From the NCBI GenBank assembly GCA_027475525.1, contig JAMWFC010000122.1, positions 682,001 to 746,000 of the forward strand: 64,000 nucleotides of DNA, read 5' to 3'. Both the position numbers and the translations under genes were made by a program. Origin of the DNA: Macrolepiota albuminosa. Taxonomy: Eukaryota > Basidiomycota > Agaricomycetes > Agaricales > Agaricaceae. Numbering within the stretch: the stretch's first letter is position 1; each line of letters starts with the position of its first letter. Below, in pieces: positions 22,202 to 33,420 of the stretch. Below the pieces are notes generated by a model that was not told the DNA's origin, did no database searches, and was given only the letters and a program-made list of their open reading frames with translations.

Positions 22202-25200
22202 ATGGAGATTGGAACACCCAACCCTGATCTGACCACTCCTGTGGTAGCAGGGGAATTCAGAGAGGAAGGGCTGGCAGATCCGAGTAGTAACTACCAAAAC
22301 GCCCCCGAGGATACACAATCATACGACGGGGAGACGTACCCTAGGAGGGCCCCACCACCAGATGGGAACCTAGAGAGGGGGGAAGAACCGCACGACTTGG
22401 AAGTAGAACTAGAAGCGGAAATATACAGAAAGAGAACAAAAAAAAACACAAGGGCGAACATTAAAATAGGCTCACTAAACATCCAGGGAAGAGGAGCAAA
22501 CACCATCTACAATACAGACCATAAATGGAACAGGGTGACCAGACTCATGAAATCCCACCGACTAAGCATCATGGCGATCCAGGAAACACACCTAAGACCT
22601 GAACAGACTACTGAACTAAACGAGAAACTGAAAAACCTGGCTATATATAGCTCCTCAGACCCAGAACAACCTAACGCTAGAGGTGTTGCATTTGCGGTCA
22701 ACAAAAGCTTAACCAACTGGGAAGACGTAAAACCCATAGACGTAATACAAGGCAGGGCAATGATGATAACAATACCGTGGCACGCTGATAAAAAACTAAC
22801 AATCCTGAATATCTACGCCCCAAATAGCCAAAGAGAAAACGCAGACTTCTGGGCGAGTCTGACCAACAAATGGGCGGAAAACACAACACTCCCCCGTCCA
22901 GACATAATCCTCGGAGACTTCAACGTAGTGGAGGAAGCTATAGACCGCCTTCCAAGCCATAGAGACAACGCAACGGCTACAGAAAACCTGATAGAGATGA
23001 TGAGAGACTTTCAACTGTCAGATGGATGGAGAGAAGCTCACCCGAACAAGAAAGAATACACACTAACACAAAAGTCCTCAGGTTCGGAGTCACGCATAGA
23101 CAGAATCTATGCTACACGATCCATCATAAACAACGCGGCCAGCTGGGAGATCCTGGAGACTGAAATACCAACGGATCATAAGCTGGCATCAGTGCACATC
23201 GAAAACTACGGTGACCCCTTTGTGGGCAAAGGAAGATGGCCATGGCCAATACACTTACTAAGTGATAGAAAACTACTGCAGCAAATCGAAAGTCTGGCCG
23301 AAAAAGCACAAATGCAGATTGAGGCACAAAGGGACGCCGCAGCAAATGGAAGACAAACCGAAAATGGTCAGACCGGCATACAACGAACCTGGCAAGAACT
23401 AAAAAAAGACTTAGTCAATATAGCTAAAGACCGCTCGAAGACGGTAATAGCTCCCCTAGACAGAAGAATAAAGGAACTGAAACAGAAGATAAAAACAACC
23501 CTAAATGATACCTTGCTAAACGAAGACGACAGAAAGATGACAGCAGGAATACTGGGGGAGGATCTGAAACAAACCCTCATGCTAAAACATGACAGGGGTA
23601 AAGTGGCAACCAAGGCAAATATACATGAATTCTCCGAAACGATCTGTAGACAGTGGGTGAACCAAAACAGTGAGAAAAAACCGAGGGACGTAATAAGGCG
23701 CCTACGAATGCCAAAAGAGAACGATGGCCGAATAGAAGGGAGAAGGACGTATGCGACCAGAACAGAGGACATGGCCGACATAGCAATGAAATATCACGAA
23801 GGCCTACAAAAAGCAGAGGCCACCATGGATGAAGCCCAACGGGCGATCGACATAGAAAACGCCCTAAAAATGGTTAGTGAAAAAATCCCACAGAATCAGA
23901 AAGCGAAACTAGCGAAGAGACTGACAAAAGAGGAAATCAACAAGGCGCTAACATCCCAACCAAACGGAAAAGCAGCCGGCCCGGACTGCATCCCATCCGA
24001 GCTCTACAAGCTGCTAAAGGAAAGAGCCAGCGAAAGGAAGAGAAAGGGAGAGGGCGGATTCGACCTAGTAGAGACACTAAAATTAGTCTTCGAAGATATC
24101 GAGAAAAACGGAATAGACGAGGGAACCGATTTTGCGAGAGGCTGGATGTGCCCAATTTACAAGAAAAATGATAAAGCGGATATTGAGAACTATAGACCAA
24201 TAACCATCCTGAATACGGACTACAAAATTATGACAAGAGCGTTACAGAACAAACTGGCTATGGCTATCCCTAACATAATACACAAAAACCAAGCAGGGTT
24301 TATGAAAGGAAGGAGCATATTCAACCAAGTTAAGACCACAAAACTGATGATAGACTATGCTGAAGAGTCCGGAGAAGAAGGCGTCATAGTCGCACTAGAC
24401 CAAGAGAAAGCCTATGACAAAATAATGCACGACTATCTATGGAAGGTCCTGGAAAAATACAACCTTCCAAGCAACTTTATAAACACAGTGAAAGCCTTGT
24501 ACAAAGATGCGGAAACTACGGTCACGATAAACGGAGTAGATAGTGCCCCCTTCAGAGTAGAACGCGGCGTTAGACAAGGAGACCCCCTATCCTGCCTACT
24601 ATTCAATATTGCAATCGAACCCCTAGCAACGGCTCTACGAAAATCCGACATAAGGGGATTCAAGGTGGAGGGAATGCAAGAAAGACTAATAACATTACTG
24701 TTCGCAGACGACACGACAGTCTTCCTGTCAAAAATGGATGGATTCGATGAACTATCGGAGATACTGGACAGATGGTGCCAGGCATCAGGGGCCAAATTCA
24801 ACATAAAAAAGACCGAAATTATCCCAATAGGTCCTGAAACATACAGAAAACGAGTAAGAGAGAAAAGACGGGTCCACCCAGAGGACGTGGGGAATGAAAT
24901 CCCGGAAGGAATAAACATAGCGAAGGAAGGTGAAATGACACGTATCTTAGGCAGCTGGGTCGGGAATAAGATAGAACAGTGTAACCCATGGGGCCCGGTG
25001 ATCCAAAAGATAGAAAGAACGCTAAAGCAATGGGGAAAATCCAACCCATCCATGAAAGGGCGCAGACACATCGTAAATATGTTTGTAGGTGGTCTGACAT
25101 TCTACTTGACAAAAGTACAGGGCATGCCGAAGGAAATAGAGGAAAGACTTGAGAGAACGATAAGAAACTTCATGTGGGATAACTCAACCCCATCGATCAG

Positions 25201-27381
25201 ACTTGACATACTATACGATCCAATAGAAAAAGGGGGTAGGAACCTGCTAGACATAGCGAGTCGCAACGAAGCCATCCATCTATCATGGCTAAAAGACTAC
25301 ATGAGATGCGGAGAAGATAGACCAATTTGGGCGTACATAGCAGACGAGCTAATCAGACGAAATGCAAGAGCCACGGATAAAATAACAGACTCACTTGATG
25401 GAGTGAACCAATTCCTCCAGACCTGGCGAGCAAAGACAAGGAAGACGTCGACCCTCCCTAAGGACATAAAGAAGATGCTAGAGGCAGGAATCAGAAACGG
25501 GGTTAAAGTATGGGGGTACAATCTATCGGATAAGGCAAAGATGGACATGCCACTATGGCACCACCCTGGAAGAATCATGACCGAACAAAGAAACCAAAGC
25601 GCAGAAAAGAATAAACACATACGTCAGACCCACAAGGTATCGACAGTAGGGGATGCATGCAGGATGTTAATGAGACTCGTGGATAGAATAAACACATACG
25701 TCAGACCCACAAGGTATCGACAGTAGGGGATGCATGCAGGATGTTAATGAGACTCGTGGATAATAGCCACCGCAGGAACGACTACTGTCGCTGTAAACCC
25801 TGCATGTCGGACATGGCAAGAGGATGCATAACTCCGAATACTTGCACAGAAATCGTGGGAAGACTCATGACGCGAATAACCCCTGACTGGCTACCCGCAA
25901 TGACCCCCCAGAAGGGGTATGAAGACGAAGTAACAACAAGTACAGGAATCACAATTTACAGGCGACAGGGAATAATCAACGACCTGGAAAGTGCAGTCCG
26001 AGTGTTCATGGAGGACGAAGTAGAACTAACAAATAAATATGGAGACACGGAGAACGACATAAGACCTCAGAATTTGACTATAGCGTACACGGATGGCTCC
26101 TGCATGAAAAACGGAAGCGAGGATGCTGAGGCTGGTAGTGGCGTATGGTTTGGTAGAGACGATGCTAGGAACATAAGTGATAACGTACCTGGAATAGTCC
26201 AATCCAACCAGACAGGAGAACTTTACGCAATCCAGGCCGCAGCAGCACAGATAACGGAAGGGATCCTGCACATAAAAAGTGATTCGAAATATGCGATCGA
26301 AGGGCTGACAAAATACATAACCAAGTGGGACGATGCTGGCTGGATAGGGGTGAAGAACGGCCCCAGACTGAGGCTAGCAAGGGAGAAGATAGAGGCAAGG
26401 AGGGGACCAACCTGGTTTGAATGGATAAAAGGCCACAACGGAGAAGAAGGAAACGAAGAAGCCGACGAGCTTGCAAAGGAAGGAGTGAGCGTCCAGAGAA
26501 CCACGCAGCCAGACGACGCCTTCGGTGCTGGCAGATGGAGATACGGAGCGAAGCTAAATGCCATAACACAATCGCTGCTGTACAAAGGGGTTCGAATGAG
26601 AGTATCCGACCCACACAAAGAGAGGAAAATTACGGAAGAAAATATCACTAAGATCCAACAATCAATAAACGCAACAGTAGGGGAGACCCCAACGAAAGAA
26701 AGGATATGGAAATCGATGCACCATAAGGACTTTACGAGGACAGTTAGAGAATTCCTTTGGAAAAGCACACACGGAATATATAAAGTGGGAAACTACTGGA
26801 AGCACATCCCAGGCTACGAGGAACGAGCGGTATGCTCAGAATGTAACTGCGAAGACTCAATGGAGCACATACTCCTCCATTGCAAAGCCCCGGGCCAAGA
26901 AGAAATCTGGCAAGCAGTGATTACCTGGTGGAAGCTGAGAGGCGTAGACTGGAAAAAGCCCGACATAGGGGGCATAATGGGCTGCGGAACGGTCCACTGG
27001 AGAAATAAAGAAGGCAGGATAATAAAAGGAAACACGAGGTTACATAGAATCACTGTCACGGAGGCGGCAACGACAATCTGGGCACTAAGGTGCAACAGGG
27101 TAATTAGAGGAGCAGAGGACAGGTTGAATGAACTGTCAGGTGCAGACGCCATAAACATCCTACGAAAAAGAATGCTGGCAAGACTGAACTTAGACCGGCA
27201 ATTGTCGAGGAGGCGCAAAGGCTCCAGACTCAGAATAAATAGACACCAAATAGAGGGAACTTGGAAGGGCTTGCTAGAACACAATGGCGACTTGCCAAGG
27301 GAATGGCCAAGGCAAGCTGAGGTTTTAGTGGGTATACGTGACCCAAACTCCTCCGAGGGGAGATACCCTCCCAACGGATAA
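22202..27381 (+). CDS. LINE ORF2, endonuclease-RT-RNase H
   Basis: 1,700 codons once the 77 bp duplication at 25608-25762 is removed. In order: an APE-type endonuclease (about residues 85-350) with SLNIQG, QETHL, DFNV and the SRIDRIY-TDH end; a long linker; RT (about 600-900) with NGKAAGPD, YRPITILN, QAGFMKGRS, ALDQEKAYDKI, GVRQGDPLS and the catalytic FADD (24701-24712); a thumb and connection; a Cys-rich knot (CRCKPCMSDMARGC) near the duplication; RNase H with AYTDGSC (about 26,083-26,103) and the Glu and Asp of GELYA and SDSKYA; and a zf-RVT motif (CSECNCEDSMEHILLHC, about 26,836-26,884). It nicks the target and copies the LINE RNA in place. No other break is seen, so it may be active. Confidence 0.93.
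25608..25762. repeat. 77 bp direct duplication 4 (LINE ORF2)
   Basis: 25608-25685 repeats at 25685-25762 with period 77. It creates a stop at 25724-25726 and restarts the frame at 25741. Removing one unit restores one ORF2 of 1,700 codons. Confidence 0.97.
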
Positions 27382-27544
27382 CACGGACTCCCACACTACT
27401 CCACACCAGGAGTGTGCTTAAAGCATTTCCTCAGGGTGGACGCCCCACGCAGGATAGTAATCTGCACTCTAGCGAGCTGGAAGGACTAACCCCGAAAGGG
27501 CATGGTTGTTAGTAGCCGAAAGCTGCCGAAAGGTAACGCTCCTC

Positions 27545-27545
<1 letters not shown>

Positions 27546-27593
<48 letters not shown>
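27546..27593 (+). other. LINE poly(A) tail
   Basis: Forty-eight consecutive A residues directly before the right target duplication. A long uninterrupted tail points to a recent insertion. Confidence 0.95.
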
Positions 27594-27595
<2 letters not shown>

Positions 27596-27606
27596 AAAAC
27601 CAACTT
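27593..27606. repeat. LINE target site duplication, right copy
   Basis: The same 14 bases as 19603-19616. Its first A merges with the poly(A). Confidence 0.94.
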
Positions 27607-27764
27607 ATATCACTCTCCTTAGCAACCGGTTAGTTTTCGTATAAATATTTAGATCAAGTTGTAATTAGGCTAGTTTTCTCGCAATCGAGGACTTACACTA
27701 GTTCACACCGCGAGACTCTTTTAGTGTGCCGTGTCCTTGCCATAATCGGCAGGCCCACGTCACA
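27607..27764 (+). repeat. Gypsy-B 5' LTR, remaining 158 bases
   Basis: Matches 37030-37187 with one CpG-to-TpG difference visible. The next bases are TATTTTGAACTTTC. They do not start with TGG, so no ordinary tRNA primer site is evident. Confidence 0.92.
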
Positions 27765-27860
27765 TATTTTGAACTTTCACAAGTCTAAAAACTCTAGTTA
27801 CAACCAAACGCTCACTTCTCGCGGACTTCTGACGGTCTGATCAACCAGAAGACGACCCTA

Positions 27861-30800
27861 GTGGTGAGCAAACCTTTTATAATGCCTACTAACCAAAATC
27901 CTTTATCTAGATACCCTCTCCGAACTCGAAGCCTGGCGGCCACCCAGGCCAGCCAAGGGACGAGAACAGGAACAACTTCTCGCGATGCCGGGCATCCCGG
28001 ATCGCAGGCCAGGACCACCCAGGGCAACGAGTTGGGATCTCGTGGCCTTCAAGACACGGGCGGAACTGGCTATGATACCCCAGAAATCCCGGAGCGCAGA
28101 GAGCCCGGAGACCCTTCGGAAAGGGAGAGTACTGCCACCTCGGGTGCAGAAGATAGTGAGGAACACTTGACTGCGAGGGACACGTCAGAATTGACGGATT
28201 TACCCGATGAGTTGGACGATGAGCAGAGGCTCGAGGAAGACACGAACCTACCCCGTCGACGGGCGAGGGTGGAAGATGATACATCGGGACAGGCTGATAA
28301 CGGGGGACTGTCAGAAGAACAAGCCCGAGCAATAGATTCCGCTAGGAATAATCTTACCAAGGTAGACCGAGAACGTATTGACCGTAGATACGTCAATATA
28401 TCCATGACTGCAAGGAATGAGTCAGGGATTGATAATGAGAGAGATCTGCAGGAGAGCACCTCTAAAGGCAAAGGGAAAGGAGTAGATCCTCGCAATTGGG
28501 GTAATCTACATCTGACGGGGGAGGAAATCGACCCCGAAGTACAGGAAAGGATCCTACAAGAGTATAACTTGGCACAACGGGAACGAGAGGCCAAGGACAG
28601 AGAAGCAATAGACCTTCAGGCTGAAGGAGAAGAAGATCATTCGGCATGGGAGGACCATGGTGAAGACGAGTCGGAGGTAGAGCCGGAAAATGACGATCGA
28701 GAAAGTCGTCGTAATACCAGGAGGGCTGAACGTATGCAGGCAGCTCTTCTCAAAGCCTACCGAGAAATAGAAAAGAAAGAAAAATCACGCGCTAATAAGA
28801 AAGGACGCACCTATGAGGTTTCCAAAAGCTACGAACGCAACGTCAGAGAACTCCTGTCCCGGATGCAGCCCAACGCCGGGGAAAACAATGAGAGCTCGTC
28901 AGAAGACGAACCAGAAATCAGGTATAGAAAGAGAAAAGACATCTCTAAGTATAAGGACAAGGATAGAAAGGAAACACGCACCAAAGCCTTGAAACCCGTA
29001 TCTCAAATTGAGGGAAGAAGTGCACTGGGAGCTGCGTTCCACAGGATCCGAACCTTGAATGATGGAGGCCATAATGACGATGGCTCAGACTCACCGTCAG
29101 ATGACAATAGCGATGACTCTTCAAGTAGTTCGGAAACCAAGAGTTCCTCATCAGATGCTGCATCGATTAGCAGCCAAGGAAGTCGATATCGGGGAAGAAG
29201 ACAACGATCCAGAAGAGATGGCAGGTCTAGGCGCCGATCCAGAGGAGCGCGTAGACCAAGGAGGTCTAGGAGATCTAGCGGAAGTCGAGACTTGATAAAG
29301 CCGATGCCACCATCGCCTTATGATGGAACAGCTGACGTACAGCAGTTTATGCAGTTCTTATCTAACTGCTCTCTGTACCTGAAACATGGTCGAGTTAGCA
29401 GAAAAAGACAGGTGCTGGTAATCTCACCGTTCCTGAAAGGCAGAGCTTGGAGATTCTACTCCCGAGAGGTGTCCTTGAACCCTGAACGTTGGAGTGTTGA
29501 TAGGTTTTTTGAGGGACTTTTCAACGATTGTTTCCCAGTGAACTTCCGCAACCAACAACGGAACAAGCTGAGCAGCTACCACCAAGGAAAACATGCAGTT
29601 CGTGACTATGTGTCCGGGTTGGAAGAGCTGTTTGCTGTCGTTGGGTTCATCGGTCACCGGGAGAAAATCGTCAAGCTGTTCAATGGGTTCAGACCATCCA
29701 TGAGAAAGGAATTGTATAAAAAGGGACTTACCCCTGAAACCTCCACCTGGAATCGAATACTACAGGAAGCAGAGTTTATTGAGAGATCAGAGCTAGTCGA
29801 TGTGGAAGAGAGTCATACCTTGGAAGCACGACATCATAAACTGCATGCCCATTCAACCAAGCATGATAAACGAGATCGACGTGAAGAGGGCTCTGGTCAC
29901 CGTAAGCACCATAAATCTCCGTATCGTAAACACACCAATAGCACACCAGGATTCTCATCGGTAAAAGCCAAAACCGGCGGAAATCCGGAACCTAAGGCTA
30001 AAATGAGTAAGCCTAATGAAAAGCGCTATCCTCGCAAGTTGAGTAAGGAGGAGGAAGAGGAATATAGAGCTGGAAATAAGTGTTTTGTGTGTGGGGGAGT
30101 GGGGCACTTTGCCCGCAATTGTATGCGAAACCGAATGGCCAAATCTAGCTCAGGAAAACCCCCAGGGATCCAGTCTAACAGCGTCAGGCTTGATTTGAGG
30201 GAGATTGATCGGCAACGGGAGGAGGCCTTAGGAGATACCACTCAGGGTCTATCAGTTGGATTTCTTGATATAAGGGAACCGATCGATGAGGAGCCTGTTT
30301 CAGAAGGCACCAGTGGAGATGAAACAGCTTGGGATGTGATCAGCTTCGTGTTTAGTGAAGATGACAGTTTACCTGACTTACAATCCGTCTCGAATACCGA
30401 TGAATCGGAAATGGATGATGATCCTGTTGAAACTCAAAGTCTTGCTGACTGGGGGACTGATTCGGAGGAGCCAGCTGATCCTGATGACTCTGATGGTAGC
30501 CTGCCAGATCTGCAGTCTGTGTCAGACTCAGATGAGTCTGTAGAGTCAGAAAGTACCATTGAGCACCCTATCCTGCCCACTCAGGAGTATGGAGGGACTG
30601 ATTCGGATGGCGAAGCAACAGAGGAACTTGATGATGAGGATGAGGAGGCGGAAGTGGTGTTGGGGCCATCAAAAGACTTTGGATGCAATTCCTATGATAC
30701 AGATGTACCGAATGGAGAAGTTAAGCTGTATCACCTGTGGAAAGAAGAGTTAGCCCGCGGGAAGCCAGATAGAATAGGAAGCGCTCAAGGTCGTAAGATG

Positions 30801-32126
30801 GAGTACTTCTTAGAGATGAGGCAGCCATATCCTGGGGACCCAGCCAATTGTCTACAGTTTCGAGGCCGTCGCTTCTTGTCCTATGATATAAGCAAGGATG
30901 AGGTCTGTGTTGTAGACATAATAAGAAACTTTGACACCGTGCTGCCCAAAAGCCTGGTTGAAGATGAAAATTTCAGACCATCGCTGTGGTACGCTCACCA
31001 GTGCCATGCCGCATCTGGAATTGCGCTCAACAGGAGACTGTGGTATTCTGTAGGGCTGGCTTTTGACGTATGGGGTTGGAATGCGGCTCAAGTACTGCAA
31101 TTAGGTACTCCATACCTCAAGGGTGAGGACTCCCGGCTCTCCAAGCGATGGGGGCGGTTTAAGGTGAACCGAATCACTGATACCGAGTTCGAAGTGTACG
31201 ATCGAACCCTGGATTTCCATGTGAATGTTTCGGAAGAATATCTAAAGAATCCATTATTCAATATTGTACGCTGGTATAAAAAACAGCTAGAACAAAAGTT
31301 GAACCTTCTCGAAACTTTGGCATTTGGAGATGACGAACCTAGCCCAGCTGATCTGTTAAGTGACTGGTCTAATGCAGACTCGCAACCAGATACCCATCCC
31401 ATCTGTCTGAGAAAGGCAGTGAAAGCCTTGAATCGTCTGCAGGTCTCGACTACAGGCAATGTAATTCGAGTATTAGAACTCAATGGTCAACAAGTAGAAG
31501 CAGGAACTTACCCTGCCTTATTACGCAACAATGTCAGGTGCAAGGAAGCAGTGCGATCAGTACCAAAACCACTTGTCATCGTTGTTAAGGTGAATGGTCA
31601 CCCTGTCAGAGCTCTGGTTGACTCAGGATCATTGGGGGATTTTATGTCGTCAACTATTGTTGAGCAGCTTCAGCTAAAGAAACAAGAATTAAGTCAGGCC
31701 ATACCGGTGTTGCTGGCTGTACAAGGATCGAGATCAAAGGTAAACTTTGGAGTAACAGCGGAGATAGAGTATCAGCATATATCAGGACCTCGTTACTTTG
31801 ATGTAATGAACTTACATGGTTATGACATGATTCTAGGTACCCCCTGGATTTACCAGCATAAGGTAGCAATTGGACTCAACCCTCCACGTGTCATCATTGG
31901 CAGTAACAATCTGGTGCCCATGAAGGAGGGAGTCGGAGTATCTCGATTGTCATCTCGGGCCATGGAACAGGTAGAAAATGACTTGGAACAAGTCCGAGAA
32001 GAACTGCGTGAGTATGCCAAGCCCATTTGCAAATCAGCAGAGGATACACCTTTGCCACCATTACGAGCAATAAACCATGAGATTCCTCTTATTGAAGAGG
32101 ATAAAATCTACCCTTGGAGGCCGTCT
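27861..32126 (+). CDS. Gypsy-B Gag and protease
   Basis: This is the first 1,422 codons of a single Gag-Pol frame, ended by a TGA at 32127-32129 that is probably a mutated CGA. Residues 1-440 are charged and repeat-like, ending in a Ser/Asp run and an Arg/Ser-rich block. About 470-650 is the capsid-type retrotransposon-gag domain (PPSPYDGTADVQQFMQFL, FLKGRAWRFY). A basic linker and a CCHC knuckle (CFVCGGVGHFARNC, 30081-30122) follow. Acidic repeats with DLPDLQSVS appear twice. A folded stretch near residues 950-1150 (YPGDPANCLQFRGRRF, YHQCHAASG-like, WGRFKVNRI) is not a standard gypsy domain. The protease has LVDSGSLGDF (about 31,617) and YDMILGTPW. Confidence 0.92.
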
Positions 32127-32129
32127 TGA

Positions 32130-33420
32130 TGCCCTGAGGCTCTGAGACCATTATGGGATGAGAAAAGAGCAGCCTATGTTAAGACAGGTCGATGGGAAAT
32201 CACAGCAAGTGGCAATGCCGTGCCAATGATGTTCCTGAAAAAGCCAGGAAAACCAGGTGAACCAGTACGTCTACGAAGTGTGATTGATCTTAGAGCTCGG
32301 AATGCAAATACTCGGAAAATGTCCTCACCTTTGCCTGACATTGAAGGTATCTTACGAAGAGCTGCAAGTGCTAAGTATCGATCAATCATCGATGGCCAAG
32401 ATGCATATGAACAGATACGCATCAAGCCTGAACATGTGCATCGGACAACAGTTACTACTCCAGATGGCAATATGGTCAGCCATGTTATTCAACAGGGTGA
32501 TTGTAACGCACCGGCTACGTATCAGGCCCTGATGAACCACTTGTTCGCTCCCTACCTGGGCCGGTGGATGGATGTATATCTGGATGATATTATTATATAT
32601 TCGATGTCTCTGGAAGAGCATGTGAAACATGTGAAAATGATACTTGATATTCTGAAGAGAGAGAGATTGTACCTAAGTGAGCGTAAATTACAGTTTTTAT
32701 GTAAGGAGATGAAGATACTGGGACGCATTGTGGATGATGAAGGGATCCGGATGGACCCTGACAAGGTGGATGCTCTGTCCAAATGGAAGGTCCCGACAAA
32801 TCGGGACCTGCTCAGAGGTTTTCTAGGAGCGGCAGGGTACTTGGCAGATGATATTGATAGGGTCCGAATCCCTATGGGAGTTCTCCATGGACTGACAGGA
32901 GACACTGTCTCATATCGATGGGATCACACCCATCAACGAGCCTTCGAAGATGTAAAACGTTTAGCTGTCAAGTGCCGAGAACATCACCGTAGACCTCTGA
33001 ATTATGGTAAAGAGGCTGACCCTATAAATGTGGTAACCGATGGATGTACTACTGGAATAGCTGGAGTTGTCAGCCAAGGGGCTGACTGGAAGACAGCAGC
33101 GGTAGCTGCATTCTTTTCAGCAAAACTCAACACAACGCAACAAAACTATCCAGTTCACGAAATAGAAATGTTAGCTGGTGTTGAGACCATGCTTAGACAT
33201 CGAGATATCCTGCAAGGAGTTAGATTCCGTTGGTATACAGATCACAAAGGGTTAGTTCACTTACTAAATCAGAAAAATCTCTCAGGAAGACAAGCACGTT
33301 GGATTGAAAAGATATCAGAGTTTGATTTCGAAGTAATCTACGTAATCAGAAAAATCTCTCAGGAAGACAAGCACGTTGGATTGAAAAGATATCAGAGTTT
33401 GATTTCGAAGTAATCTACGT
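32130..33420 (+). CDS. Gypsy-B reverse transcriptase and RNase H
   Basis: The frame is the same as the upstream one after the TGA at 32127. RT shows LRSVIDLRARN, SIIDGQDAYEQIRI, QGDCNAPATYQ and the catalytic YLDDIIIYS (about 32,574-32,603). RNase H starts at NVVTDGCTTG (about 33,030) and has YPVHEIEMLAGVE and RWYTDHKGL. A 77 bp duplication at 33267-33420 then shifts the frame near the end of RNase H. The gene copies element RNA into DNA in the particle. Confidence 0.92.
33267..33420. repeat. 77 bp direct duplication 5 (Gypsy-B RNase H)
   Basis: 33267-33343 repeats exactly at 33344-33420. The coding frame before it continues in the frame of the integrase after it once one unit is removed. Confidence 0.97.

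Larger units (their letters stand above)
19617..27593 (+). mobile_element. Full-length LINE (Tad1-like, with RNase H)
   Basis: The element begins with GGGGGTCC, has an ORF1 with a CCHC knuckle, an ORF2 with endonuclease, RT, RNase H and a zinc motif, and ends in 48 A residues. A 14 bp target duplication flanks it, as expected of target-primed reverse transcription. APE endonuclease plus RNase H and a zinc-knuckle ORF1 is the layout of the Tad1/I group; the exact clade is my inference. Only the 77 bp duplication at 25608-25762 breaks its frames. Untranslated parts are 19617-20253, 21688-22201 and 27382-27545. Confidence 0.94.

Noticed and set aside
23368..25071. Minus-strand frames of 137-212 codons inside the LINE
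   Set aside because: They lie opposite ORF2 and are Ser/Phe/Leu-rich antisense readings of AGA-rich coding sequence.
27546..27593. The A run as an assembly gap filler or sequencing error
   Set aside because: It is followed exactly by the target duplication and preceded by the LINE 3' UTR, as expected of a genuine LINE tail, though its exact length may be uncertain.
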